The notes below the pieces were generated by a model. That model was given only the letters and a program-made list of their open reading frames with translations. It did not search any database and was not told the DNA's origin. A stretch of 64,000 nucleotides of DNA from LMUY01 sp965199165 (GTDB lineage Bacteria > Pseudomonadota > Alphaproteobacteria > Acetobacterales > Acetobacteraceae), in contig OZ240681.1 of NCBI GenBank assembly GCA_965199165.1, positions 2,480,001-2,544,000 of the forward strand, in the 5' to 3' direction. Position 1 is the stretch's first letter, and the number at the start of each line of letters is the position of its first letter. Of this stretch, positions 7,835-16,067 are shown piece after piece. The position numbers were made by a program, and so were the translations under genes.

Positions 7835-9348
7835 GCGCCTTCATCCGCCTGCACGCGGGAGACGGCGTGGTGATCGCCCGCACCACGCTGATGCCCGGCA
7901 CGGAGGTGGCGCCCGGCGTGCACGTCGCCGAGCGCATCCCGGCCGGGCACAAGGTGGCGGTGCGCGCGCATGTCCCCGGCGAGCCGGTGCGGCGCTACGG
8001 CCAGGTGATCGGCCTGGCGACGCTGCCGATCGCGGCCGGCACCCATGTGCACACCCACAACCTCGGCATGGGCGACTACGACCACGACTACGCCTGGGGC
8101 GTCGACAGCAAGCCCACGCCGCACGCCAACCGCGAGCAGGGCTTCCTCGGCATCCGCCGGGCGGACGGCCGGGTGGCCACGCGCAACTACATCGGCATCC
8201 TGACCAGCGTGAACTGCTCCGCCCACGTGGCCGGGCTGGTGGCGGAGCAGTTCCGCCGCAACCCGTTCACCGGGGCCGATCCGCTGGCCGAGTTCCCCAA
8301 CGTCGACGGCGTCGTGGCGCTCACCCACAAGACGGGCTGCGGCATGACGGATGGCGAACCGCTGCGCCTGCTGCGCCGCACGCTGGGTGGCTACGCCAGG
8401 CACGTGAACTTCAGCCACGTCGTGGTGCTGGGCCTCGGCTGCGAGGTCAACCAGCTCGGCGGCATGCTCGGCGAGATCGGCCTCGCGGACCGCGTGCGCA
8501 ACATGGACATCCAAACCATGGGCGGCACCCGCAAGACGGTGGAGGCCGCGGTGGCCTTCGTGCGGGAGGTGCTGGCGGAGGCCAATGCGGTGCGGCGCGA
8601 GCCCTGCCCGGCCAGCGAGTTGACGGTCGCGCTGCAATGCGGCGGCAGCGACGGCTATTCGGGCGTGTCCGCCAACCCGGCGCTCGGCATCGCCAGCGAC
8701 TTGCTGGTGGCGCAGGGCGGCACGGTGATCCTGTCCGAGACGCCGGAAACGTACGGCGCCGAGCACCTGCTGACCCGGCGCGCCCGCTCCCGCGAGGTGG
8801 GGGAGAAGCTCGTCGGCCTGATGCGCTGGTGGGAGGACTACACCGCGCGCGAAGGCGCCGAGATGAACGCCAACCCGTCGCCCGGCAACAAGGCCGGCGG
8901 GTTGACCACCATCCTGGAGAAGTCGCTGGGCGCCATGGCGAAGGCCGGGAGCACCGACCTGGTCGAGGTCTACCGCTATGCCGAGCCGGTGACCGCCAAG
9001 GGGTTCGTGTTCATGGACACGCCAGGCTACGACCCGGTGGCCGCCACGGGCCAGGTCGCGGGCGGCGCCAACCTGGTGTGCTTCACCACCGGCCGCGGCA
9101 GCGTGTTCGGCTGCAAGCCGTCGCCGTCGATCAAGCTGGCGACCAACACCCCGATGTATGCCCGCATGGTCGACGACATGGACATCAACTGCGGCACGAT
9201 CCTGGACGGCGAGGAGACCGTGCAGGAGTGCGGCGCCCGCATCTTCGACACCATGCTGCGCGTGGCCAGCGGCGAACGCTCGAAAAGCGAAGGGTTCGAT
9301 GCGGGGGGTGCCGAGTTCGCGCCATGGGTGATCGGCGCCACGATGTGA
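7831..9348 (+). CDS. UxaA/GarD family sugar-acid dehydratase (altronate/galactarate dehydratase type)
   Basis: A protein of about 505 aa. An N-terminal SAF-like domain (residues about 5-80, rich in His near VHTHNLGM) is followed by the long altronate/galactarate dehydratase domain. That domain shows GRVATRNYIGIL, THKTGCGM, LGCEVNQ, LQCGGSDGYSGVSANPALG and a C-terminal GRGSVFGCKPSPSIKLATN stretch. Enzymes of this family are iron-dependent and remove water from a sugar acid to give a 2-keto-3-deoxy acid. The TTG start overlaps the preceding aldolase stop (TTGA), and the frame continues open far upstream, so the start is inferred from homology and coupling. Altronate, galactarate and L-fuconate-like acids are all possible substrates. 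Confidence 0.88.
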   Translation: MSAFIRLHAGDGVVIARTTLMPGTEVAPGVHVAERIPAGHKVAVRAHVPGEPVRRYGQVIGLATLPIAAGTHVHTHNLGMGDYDHDYAWGVDSKPTPHANREQGFLGIRRADGRVATRNYIGILTSVNCSAHVAGLVAEQFRRNPFTGADPLAEFPNVDGVVALTHKTGCGMTDGEPLRLLRRTLGGYARHVNFSHVVVLGLGCEVNQLGGMLGEIGLADRVRNMDIQTMGGTRKTVEAAVAFVREVLAEANAVRREPCPASELTVALQCGGSDGYSGVSANPALGIASDLLVAQGGTVILSETPETYGAEHLLTRRARSREVGEKLVGLMRWWEDYTAREGAEMNANPSPGNKAGGLTTILEKSLGAMAKAGSTDLVEVYRYAEPVTAKGFVFMDTPGYDPVAATGQVAGGANLVCFTTGRGSVFGCKPSPSIKLATNTPMYARMVDDMDINCGTILDGEETVQECGARIFDTMLRVASGERSKSEGFDAGGAEFAPWVIGATM

Positions 9349-9875
9349 TACGGGTCCGGCCAATCCTGCGGTCCGACGCCGACACCTTCGCCGCCCTGGT
9401 CCGCCGCGTCTTCCTCGCCTTGCCGCTCAACCCGCCGCCTTCTGCCGGGCGCCTGTCCGGCGATGACGTCCGGACGCATCTGGGTGGCGGAGGCGGTGGC
9501 CTCGTCGCGGAGGCAGACGGCATGGTGGCCGGCCTGCTCTGGGACGAAGGCAATCGCAGCCTCCACGTCGGCCGGATCGCAGTCGACCCAAGCTGCCGGC
9601 GTCAGGGGCTCGCCACGCGCCTGCTTGCCGGGGCACAGGCGGAGGCGGAGCGGCGGCGGCTGGCGTCGATTTGGCTGTCGACCCGGCTCGCCCTGACGGC
9701 CAACCGCCGGTTGTTCGCCCATTTCGGCTTCGTCGAGACGGTGTCGCATGCCCATCCGGGCTACACCGGGCCCACCTTCGTGGACATGGTCAAGCCGATC
9801 GCCGGCAGTGCAGCTTGCGACCATGAAGCCATCATCGGAGCGGGGGATGAACCAACATCCCCGCCGGGCGTCTAG
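9345..9875 (+). CDS. GNAT family N-acetyltransferase
   Basis: About 176 aa, matching the GNAT fold. The acetyl-CoA-binding motif A reads VGRIAVDPSCRRQGLATRLL (Arg-Arg-x-Gly-x-Ala type), followed by IWLSTRLALTANRRLFAHFGFVE, the usual strand-helix with the conserved Asn and Phe-Gly-Phe. The acceptor substrate is unknown. The GTG start overlaps the dehydratase stop (GTGA); an in-frame ATG at 9324 is an alternative. It is the third gene of the aldolase-dehydratase operon. A GGGGATG/CATCCCC hairpin near the 3' end (9843-9862) could contribute to mRNA ending. Confidence 0.82.
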   Translation: MIRVRPILRSDADTFAALVRRVFLALPLNPPPSAGRLSGDDVRTHLGGGGGGLVAEADGMVAGLLWDEGNRSLHVGRIAVDPSCRRQGLATRLLAGAQAEAERRRLASIWLSTRLALTANRRLFAHFGFVETVSHAHPGYTGPTFVDMVKPIAGSAACDHEAIIGAGDEPTSPPGV

Positions 9876-9902
9876 TAGCCGCAAGCGAACAGGATGCATC
9901 GA

Positions 9903-10076
9903 ATGAAGTGGCTCTCCAGGCTCGCTGCCGTCGCCATTGCGATGGGGTCGGTCTCTCTCGGGGCGCAGGCCCAGCCTTACCGGCATGACGACCATCGGCC
10001 TCCACCACGCCGCCATTATCACCGGCCCGTCTTTCATCGCCCGCCGCCTTTCATCCGGCGTGACGACCGGCGGTAG
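9903..10076 (+). CDS. Small secreted His/Arg/Pro-rich protein
   Basis: A 57-aa protein with a clear signal peptide (MKWLSRLAAVAIAMGSVSLG, cleavage after AQA). The mature part of about 33 residues is almost entirely His, Arg, Pro, Asp and Tyr, with repeated HRPP/RRHYHRP units. The start at 9903 is chosen because AGGA lies 8 bases upstream; an ATG at 9894 overlaps that site. No family is recognised. The His-rich mature sequence suggests periplasmic metal binding or a cell-envelope role, but that is inference from composition only. Confidence 0.6.
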   Translation: MKWLSRLAAVAIAMGSVSLGAQAQPYRHDDHRPPPRRHYHRPVFHRPPPFIRRDDRR

Positions 10077-10096
10077 AGGCCTCGGAACCGGCCGCC

Positions 10097-10735
10097 GTGA
10101 AGCTGATCAGCTGGAACCTCCTCCGCCTCACCGGGGCAAGCCTCGGCGAGGTGGTGGACCTGATCGAGCGCGAGCAGCCGGACATCCTGCTGATGCAGGA
10201 AGCCACGCACGACATCGATCCGCTGCCGCAGCGGATCGGTGGCGGCTATGCCCGGGTGCCGCTGCCCGGCCGGGTACACGGCCTTGCCGTTTGGATGCCC
10301 GGCGCACTTCCCGCCCGTCCGCTGGTCATGCCGCTGCCATCCGGGACGATGGTCCACCGCGTGGCGCAAATCCTCGACCTCGGCGCGTTCACCGTCGCCA
10401 ACGTCCACCTGTCGCACGGGCAATTGCTGAACCGCCGGCAGCTTCGGCGCATCGCGGCACGGCTGCCGCACCACGCCGCCGTGGTCGGCGACTACAACCT
10501 GGTCGGCCCCGTGCTCCTGCCGGGCTTCCGCGACGTCGGGCCGCGGCGCCCGACCCACCGGATGAGCGACGTGCTGCCGCTGCGGCTTGACCGTTGCGTG
10601 GTGCGGGGGCTGCACGGCGAGGAGGCGGCGGTGCTGCCGCGCGGCGCGTCGGACCACCGGCCCATCACCATCCGGCTGCGCGTCGCCGAAGCGTCAGAGG
10701 TACGGAAGCATCAGCCGCACCGCCGCATCCCGTAG
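10097..10735 (+). CDS. Endonuclease/exonuclease/phosphatase family protein
   Basis: A 212-aa protein of the EEP fold, a compact member of this metal-dependent phosphodiesterase family. The N-terminus has the ISWNLLR strand with catalytic Asn7, then LLMQEATHD with metal ligand Glu35, VANVHLSHG, VVGDYNLV (Asp/Asn pair) and the terminal ASDHRPI with the catalytic Asp-His. All hallmark residues are present, so it should be active. The substrate may be a nucleic acid, a phosphoinositide-like lipid or another phosphodiester. The start is GTG. Its 3' end overlaps the convergent cardiolipin synthase gene by 42 bases. Many relatives sit beside phospholipid genes, which fits this neighbour. Confidence 0.85.
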   Translation: MKLISWNLLRLTGASLGEVVDLIEREQPDILLMQEATHDIDPLPQRIGGGYARVPLPGRVHGLAVWMPGALPARPLVMPLPSGTMVHRVAQILDLGAFTVANVHLSHGQLLNRRQLRRIAARLPHHAAVVGDYNLVGPVLLPGFRDVGPRRPTHRMSDVLPLRLDRCVVRGLHGEEAAVLPRGASDHRPITIRLRVAEASEVRKHQPHRRIP

Positions 10736-12121
10736 CCGGACGGGCAGCGACCGGGCGTCCAGCTCCTCCTGGGTTAGCGGCGTGCCGCGGCTCTCCGCCA
10801 TCAGCTTGGTCAGCGTGGCCGCCAGCGGCCGGCTGTAGATCTCCAGGCACAGCTCGAAGTTGAGGCGGAAGGACCGCATGTCCCAGTTGCTGCTGCCCAC
10901 GAGGCACCATTCGCCGTCGACGACGACGATCTTCGAATGGCGGAACGGCGGCGGGCTGCGCCAGATGCGGCCGCCATCGGCGAGCAGCGGGCCGATATTG
11001 GCATAGGTCGCCCAGTCCACGAAGCGGTGGTCGCTGTGCTCCGGGATGACGATGTTGACCTGGACCGCGCGGATGGACGCCAAGGCGAGCGCGGTGGTCA
11101 GGCGGTCGTCCGGCAGGAAGTAAGGGGTCATGATGTCGATGCGTTCCCGGGCGCAGGCCATGGCCTGGAGGATCGCGAACTCGATCTTCTCCACGTCCTC
11201 GTCCGGGCCGGCATCGATCACGCGTGCCACGGCGTCGCCCGCCTCCTCGATGGTCGGATACCAGGCCTCGCCATCCAGGTCCTCTTCCGTGGCGAAGGAC
11301 CAGTCCTGCAGGAAAGCCTCGACGAGCTGCGCCACCACCGGGCCGTCCAGCCGGAAATGCGTGTCCTGCACCGGCGCCCTGGGCTTGGTCGCCATGACGT
11401 TCTCGTCGGCGATGTTCATGCCGCCGGTGAAGCCGATGCGGCCATCCACCACGAGAATCTTCTTGTGCGAGCGCAGGTTCAGGAAGGGCATCCGCCAGGG
11501 CAGCGGCGAGTGCAGGAAGCGCGCCGCCGTCACGCCGTGCCGGCGCAGGTCATGGTAGGCGGGGGAGCGCACCCATCCGCCGCCAATCCCGTCGATCAGC
11601 ACGCGGACGGTGACCCCGCGCGCCTGCGCCTCGGCCAAGGCGTCGATGAAGCGTCTGCCCCATTGGTCGTCGCGGAAGATGTAGGAGGACAAGCCGACGC
11701 TGTGCTGCGCGGAAGCGATCGCCTCCAGCATCGGCGGATAGGCCTCGTCCCCATCGTGGAAGATTTGGATCGTGTTTCCCGGCAGGCTGGGCCGGCCCGT
11801 GATCTGCCCGACCCCGCGTTCCAGCGGGTCGAGATGGCCGTCGTCGCCGGGCTGCGACGCGCCGGATCGGGTGCCGGTGCGCCGGCTCACCTGCGCGCGC
11901 AAGCGACGGGCGCGGCGTTGGACGCGGTTGACGCCGAAGAGGAGGTAGACGACCGCACCGGTGAACGGTGCGAACCAGGCCAGCCCGATCCAGCCGACGG
12001 CGGACGGCACCTCGCGCTTGCGGAGCAGGACGTGCCAGCTGATGCCTGCTGCGAGGGCGAGGCCGAGCGGGAAGGTGACATCCGCTCGGATGAGGTGGAA
12101 GGTCAGCCAGAAATCCGCCAT
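10694..12121 (-). CDS. cls: Cardiolipin synthase (phospholipase D superfamily)
   Basis: This 475-aa enzyme has two N-terminal membrane segments (about residues 10-30 and 40-62, the latter ending in the family-typical VVYLLFGVNR). Two HKD motifs follow: HKKILVVDG with GGMN in the middle of the protein, and HSKIVVVDG with GSSNWD near the C-terminus. It joins two phosphatidylglycerol molecules, or uses phosphatidylethanolamine, to form cardiolipin at the inner membrane. Length and architecture match bacterial ClsA-type enzymes. It is the last gene on the minus-strand run that begins with the Uma2 gene, 59 bases after the FAH-fold hydrolase, and overlaps the EEP gene at its 3' end. Confidence 0.93.
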   Translation of the reverse strand: MADFWLTFHLIRADVTFPLGLALAAGISWHVLLRKREVPSAVGWIGLAWFAPFTGAVVYLLFGVNRVQRRARRLRAQVSRRTGTRSGASQPGDDGHLDPLERGVGQITGRPSLPGNTIQIFHDGDEAYPPMLEAIASAQHSVGLSSYIFRDDQWGRRFIDALAEAQARGVTVRVLIDGIGGGWVRSPAYHDLRRHGVTAARFLHSPLPWRMPFLNLRSHKKILVVDGRIGFTGGMNIADENVMATKPRAPVQDTHFRLDGPVVAQLVEAFLQDWSFATEEDLDGEAWYPTIEEAGDAVARVIDAGPDEDVEKIEFAILQAMACARERIDIMTPYFLPDDRLTTALALASIRAVQVNIVIPEHSDHRFVDWATYANIGPLLADGGRIWRSPPPFRHSKIVVVDGEWCLVGSSNWDMRSFRLNFELCLEIYSRPLAATLTKLMAESRGTPLTQEELDARSLPVRLRDAAVRLMLPYL

Positions 12122-12180
12122 TCGGGCTGATTAGCCGGTCAACCACTCCTGTCCCATAGGGGCTGCGTGAATTTTTGCTG

Positions 12181-13026
12181 CTATGCGGCGACCAGGCGCT
12201 GCTCCTGCTCGCCGAGCCCTTCCACCCCCAGCCGCATGACCTGGCCGGCCTTCAGGAACACCGGCTCCGGCTTGACGCCGAGCCCGACGCCGGGCGGGGT
12301 GCCGGTGGCGATGATGTCGCCGGGATGCAGTGTCATGAAGTGGCTGACGTAGCTGACCAGGTGGCGCACGCCGAAGATCATCGTCTTGGTGCTGCCGTTC
12401 TGCATGCGCTTGCCGTCGACCTCGCACCACAGCGCCAGGTTCTGCGGGTCCGCCACCTCGTCCTTCGTCACCATCCACGGGCCGGTCGGTCCAAACGTGT
12501 CGCAGCCCTTGCCCTTGTCCCAGGTGCCGCCGCGCTCGGCCTGGAATTCCCGCTCGCTCACGTCGTTGACCACGCAATAGCCGGCGACGTGCTCCATCGC
12601 CTGCTCCTCCGGGACGTAGGCGGCCTTGGTACCGATCACGATCCCCAGCTCGACCTCCCAATCGGTCTTCTGCGAGTTGCGGGGGATGCGCACGTCGTCG
12701 TTCGGCCCGCTGAACGCGCCGAGCGACTTGAGGAACACGATCGGCTCCTTCGGGATCGTGGCGCCGGTCTCGGCCGCATGGTCGGCATAGTTCAGGCCGA
12801 TGCAGACGAAGTTCAGCGGCCGGACGACGCAGGGTCCGATCCGCGGATTGCCCGGCACGGTCGGCAGGCTCGCCGGGTCGAGGGCCGCGAGCTTGGCCAG
12901 CCCAGCCGGTGACAACGCCGCCCCGTCGATGTCGCCGACATGGGCCGACACGTCCCGGATCGTCCCGTCGGCGGCCAGGATGGCAGGCTTTTCGGCGCCG
13001 GGCGCGCCGACTCGGAGCAGCTTCAT
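12181..13026 (-). CDS. Fumarylacetoacetase-fold hydrolase (2,4-diketo-3-deoxy sugar-acid hydrolase candidate)
   Basis: A 281-aa FAH-family enzyme. The metal site residues appear as Glu124 and Glu126 in DWEVELG and Asp155 in VNDVSERE. The C-terminus has the HPGDIIATGTPPGVG motif shared by acylpyruvate and diketo-acid hydrolases. Length and the start MKLLRVG match enzymes annotated as ureidoglycolate lyase or 2,4-diketo-3-deoxy-L-fuconate hydrolase. With the SDR just upstream (28-base gap), the second reading is preferred: cleavage of a 2,4-diketo-3-deoxy acid to pyruvate and a hydroxyacid (lactate from C6 deoxy, glycolate from C5). The frame is open upstream into the SDR gene; the ATG at 13026 fits the family. 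Confidence 0.88.
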   Translation of the reverse strand: MKLLRVGAPGAEKPAILAADGTIRDVSAHVGDIDGAALSPAGLAKLAALDPASLPTVPGNPRIGPCVVRPLNFVCIGLNYADHAAETGATIPKEPIVFLKSLGAFSGPNDDVRIPRNSQKTDWEVELGIVIGTKAAYVPEEQAMEHVAGYCVVNDVSEREFQAERGGTWDKGKGCDTFGPTGPWMVTKDEVADPQNLALWCEVDGKRMQNGSTKTMIFGVRHLVSYVSHFMTLHPGDIIATGTPPGVGLGVKPEPVFLKAGQVMRLGVEGLGEQEQRLVAA

Positions 13027-13054
13027 GGTAGTGTCTCTCTTGCTTCGGGGTCTG

Positions 13055-13801
13055 TCATAGCGTCCAACCACCGTCGATGACCATGGCCTGGCCGGTGACG
13101 AAACGGGACTCGTCGCTGGCCAGGTAGACGGCCAGGGCTGCGATCTCCTCGGGCGTGCCGAGCCGACCCATGGCCTGGCGCGCGACGAAGGCGGTTCGCG
13201 CCTGCTCCATCCCGCCCGCGGCGGCCGCGTTGGCGGCGATCCGGTCGTCCAGGCTGGGGGTCTGCACCGTGCCCGGACAGATGGCGTTGCAGCGGACACC
13301 GCGCGCCACGGTGTCGGCGGCGACCGACTTGGTCAGCCCGATCACCGCGGCCTTGGTGGTGCCGTAGATGAAGCGGTTGGGCGCGCCTTTGATCGAGGAG
13401 GCGCCGGACGAGATGTTGATGATCGACCCGCCGCCCTCCGTCAGCATGCCCGGCAGGAAGGCGCGGATGGTGCGGAACATCGACCGCACGTTGAGCGCGA
13501 AGGCGAAGTCCCACTCCTGCTCCGTCGCGTCCAGGATGGAGCCCTGGTGCACGAACCCGGCGCAGTTGAACAGCACGTCCACCCGGCCGACCTCCCGGGC
13601 GACGGCGGCGATGCCGGCGGCCTCCGTGGCGTCCATCCGCATGGTCTGGATGCGCTCGTCCGCGATCTCCGCCAGCTTGGCCTCGTTGAGGTCGGTGGCG
13701 ACCACGCTGGCCCCTTCCGCCGCGAAGGCCAAGGCCGTGGCGCGGCCGATGCCCTGCGCGGCGGCGGTGACGAACGCGGTCTTGCCGGTCAGGCGGCCCA
13801 T
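13055..13801 (-). CDS. SDR oxidoreductase (2-keto-3-deoxy-L-fuconate/pentonate 4-dehydrogenase-like)
   Basis: A 248-aa classical short-chain dehydrogenase. The nucleotide-binding TAAAQGIGRA motif is at 12-21, NCAG at 79-82, the catalytic Ser in NISSGAS near 131, and the Tyr146-x-x-x-Lys150 pair in YGTTK. The segment PGTVQTPSLDDRI and the following Ala-rich loop are characteristic of the 2-keto-3-deoxy-L-fuconate dehydrogenase group, which oxidises C4 of 2-keto-3-deoxy sugar acids with NAD. A strong AGGAGA site 6 bases upstream fixes the start. It is followed by the FAH-fold hydrolase, the next enzyme of that pathway. The exact sugar acid is not determined. Confidence 0.88.
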   Translation of the reverse strand: MGRLTGKTAFVTAAAQGIGRATALAFAAEGASVVATDLNEAKLAEIADERIQTMRMDATEAAGIAAVAREVGRVDVLFNCAGFVHQGSILDATEQEWDFAFALNVRSMFRTIRAFLPGMLTEGGGSIINISSGASSIKGAPNRFIYGTTKAAVIGLTKSVAADTVARGVRCNAICPGTVQTPSLDDRIAANAAAAGGMEQARTAFVARQAMGRLGTPEEIAALAVYLASDESRFVTGQAMVIDGGWTL

Positions 13802-13843
13802 GAGCAATCTCCTGCGCAGTCCCCGGTGTGGCACCCCACGGCA

Positions 13844-14287
13844 TCAGGCCTTTGCGGCGCGGGCGAGTTGGTCGAGCGCCGGCAACAGCGTGGCCCGGAT
13901 GCTGACGGGCGTGTTGAAGTCGTTCTCGTCGCAAACCTCGATGCGCAGATCGCTTTGCAGATGCGCCCGGAACCCCGGGATGAGGGCGGCGAGCTTGGCG
14001 AGATCACGCTGGTCGCCCCGCTCGGCACCCGCAAGCGCGGCCATCAGGGGAACCCTGAAGTTGCCGGTCACCGCGTTCAATCCATACTCGGCGATCTCGT
14101 GCAGTTCATCATCGTCGGTGGCCTTCAGGGCCCGCTGCAATGCGGCGATCTGCTTGTCGACTGCCTCGCTGGCCGTTCGCCATCCCACGACGGCATCCTT
14201 CAGCGAAACGCCTGCTGCGGCCCCAGTCGACCCGAGCGACATGCCTAGCACCCGCTCGACCCAGGCATCCTTGACCGGTTCAGCCAT
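13844..14287 (-). CDS. Uncharacterised protein, partner of the 14329-16044 gene
   Basis: A 147-aa soluble, mostly helical protein without signal peptide or membrane segment. Recognisable anchors are DAWVERVLG at residues 7-15, GWRTASEAVDKQI near 35, a Leu/Ala-rich helical middle, and the end pattern SDLRIEVCDENDFNTPVSIRATLLPAL. That order (W-x-x-RVLG, a Trp-containing helix, SD-x-x-x-x-x-D-x-N-x-F, V-x-IRATL) resembles a domain I remember at the ends of large uncharacterised, possibly toxin-like proteobacterial proteins; I could not check this. It lies 41 bases downstream of the large unknown gene and has the same weaker GC bias, so the two look like one acquired unit. An immunity or adaptor role is only a guess. 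Confidence 0.75.
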   Translation of the reverse strand: MAEPVKDAWVERVLGMSLGSTGAAAGVSLKDAVVGWRTASEAVDKQIAALQRALKATDDDELHEIAEYGLNAVTGNFRVPLMAALAGAERGDQRDLAKLAALIPGFRAHLQSDLRIEVCDENDFNTPVSIRATLLPALDQLARAAKA

Positions 14288-14328
14288 CCTCGCCCGTCCT
14301 CCACCATGTTCTCACGCCCGGTGCCCGA

Positions 14329-16044
14329 TCACGTCGCCATCCCCCGCTCGGCCGTCTTGGAGGGCTGAGGCGCGGACTTCAGGCCGGCCTTCACCAGCTC
14401 GTCGTCTTCGAGATAATCCTCGGGCTTGCTGGTCAGCCGGTATGCGGAAATGAAGCCCATCTTGTTCGCGTCCGGCTTCGGCGCCGCCCGGCCGTTCTTC
14501 CCCGGCCCCTTGACGATGTAGCTGCCCTTCGAACCCCGCGCGAGGCGCTCCGGGATGACCCAATCGAAGCGTTCCTCGATCGACGCTGCGACCTCGTCGC
14601 CGCGGGTGCCGAGGACCGGATCGAACGGAACCTTGTCGATCACCAGCCAGGTGTGGGAATCGGCCCCGTTATTGCCGGTGAACAGGATCTTGCCCGTCCC
14701 AGTGTCGTCATCGTCGAACACGTTTCCGGAGAACGAACGGTCGAGCAGGCCGCGCTTGCCTGGCAGCGAGCCCAGGCTGACGGTCAACAGCATGTTCGTG
14801 CACGTGTCCTGCACGATGACCGGCTTGGCCGGCATCGACGAGGAGGCATGCATCAGCTGCGTCGTCAGGTGCAGCAACTGGTGGCACTGCGTGCAGGGGA
14901 GGTCCGGGGCTTCCTCTCCCATCATCTTCTTCTGGTCTGCGATTATCGAGTTGTCCTTGGCGGACCCGCCCGAGAGGATCACGCTGTTGGGCGTGAACGT
15001 GTTCGTGTAGTAGGCCACCGGCATCCCATCGTTCGCGAGGATGGAATCGAACAGCGTGCCGACGACGTCGGCCTGCTTGGTGAGCTTCTTGCTCTTCACC
15101 CGCTTGTCGACGTTGTCGAGGACGCGGAGCACCGGCGTCGTTTCGACGAGCTTGGCCCATTCTTCTGGCGCTTGGGCCTTGAGCAGCGCTTGGATCGCAG
15201 GGTTGGTCACGATCTCGGTGAACTCGTTCTTGCCGCGCATATTCGGGAGAATGGTTGCGGCGAACAGCCTGGGGTTCTTGGTCACCGTCTTCAGCACTGC
15301 CGCATGGTCCAGCGGAAAGGGCTTGATTTCGCCCTTGACGGTGCCGCGCCCGCCTTCCTGCATGTCCGCATCAGTGATCGTCACGAACTCGCTCATCCGC
15401 TCGGCGAACGTGGCCGCCGCCGCGGCATTGCCCGACTCCATGATGGCGTTGACGAGCTTCTTGTTCCGCTCGACCCCGACCGGATTGGGGGCCTGCCGGC
15501 TCGATCCCGCGGGGAAGAACTCCACCCATTTGTCGGCCTTTGCCTTGTCGCCGTTGCCGTTCGCCTCGGTCCACTTGTCGAGCGCGAACGCCGTCGTGCC
15601 GTCCGGGTCGCGCTCGTAGATCAGGTTGCCCGTGATCCGCTCCTTCGCACCGCCGACGATCGACTTCTCCAAGGTGACCTGGGTCAGCCGCTCGGACGCG
15701 TCACCCGGGACGACTTTGGCGAGCGCCTTCTCGTAGGCCGCGGGTGGCACCAGCCCGACCCAGCTGGGGCGCTTGTCTCCGGTGTCGTCGAAATGCTTGA
15801 CGAACTTATAGGCGATCAGGTCGACGAGGTAGTCAGGCTCCTCCGCATACAGCTCCGCTGCAAGCCGCTTGAACTCGTCCGGGCCGGCACCCTTCTTGTC
15901 CATTGCAGTTTCCAGCGCAGCCTTGTCCTTGCTGGTGAAGCCCTTCGGCCGGCCCGGCTTCTTGATGACCTTGAAGGCGGCCTTGAACTCGTCCTTGCTT
16001 TTCCTTGGCACCGCGACGCCTCCGCACAGCTCCGTCGGCGTCAT
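14329..16044 (-). CDS. Uncharacterised protein with a papain/transglutaminase-like C-terminal region
   Basis: About 571 aa from the ATG at 16044, or 580 aa from a TTG at 16071 that overlaps the IlvD stop. There is no signal peptide or membrane helix. Residues about 10-50 are Lys-rich (KKPGRPKGFTSKDK), and the middle is charged and mostly helical. Near residue 380 a Cys cluster (C384, C387, H388, H392) is followed by a hydrophobic helix, and then at 464-475 by HTWLVIDKVPFD. The spacing Cys ... His-x-W ... Asp, with His464 and Asp475, looks like the Cys-His-Asp triad of transglutaminase-like/papain-fold enzymes, a match by pattern only. Codon third positions are less GC-rich than in neighbouring genes, suggesting transfer. 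Confidence 0.8.
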   Translation of the reverse strand: MTPTELCGGVAVPRKSKDEFKAAFKVIKKPGRPKGFTSKDKAALETAMDKKGAGPDEFKRLAAELYAEEPDYLVDLIAYKFVKHFDDTGDKRPSWVGLVPPAAYEKALAKVVPGDASERLTQVTLEKSIVGGAKERITGNLIYERDPDGTTAFALDKWTEANGNGDKAKADKWVEFFPAGSSRQAPNPVGVERNKKLVNAIMESGNAAAAATFAERMSEFVTITDADMQEGGRGTVKGEIKPFPLDHAAVLKTVTKNPRLFAATILPNMRGKNEFTEIVTNPAIQALLKAQAPEEWAKLVETTPVLRVLDNVDKRVKSKKLTKQADVVGTLFDSILANDGMPVAYYTNTFTPNSVILSGGSAKDNSIIADQKKMMGEEAPDLPCTQCHQLLHLTTQLMHASSSMPAKPVIVQDTCTNMLLTVSLGSLPGKRGLLDRSFSGNVFDDDDTGTGKILFTGNNGADSHTWLVIDKVPFDPVLGTRGDEVAASIEERFDWVIPERLARGSKGSYIVKGPGKNGRAAPKPDANKMGFISAYRLTSKPEDYLEDDELVKAGLKSAPQPSKTAERGMAT

Positions 16045-16067
16045 GTAGGACCGCCGGCGGACGTTGC

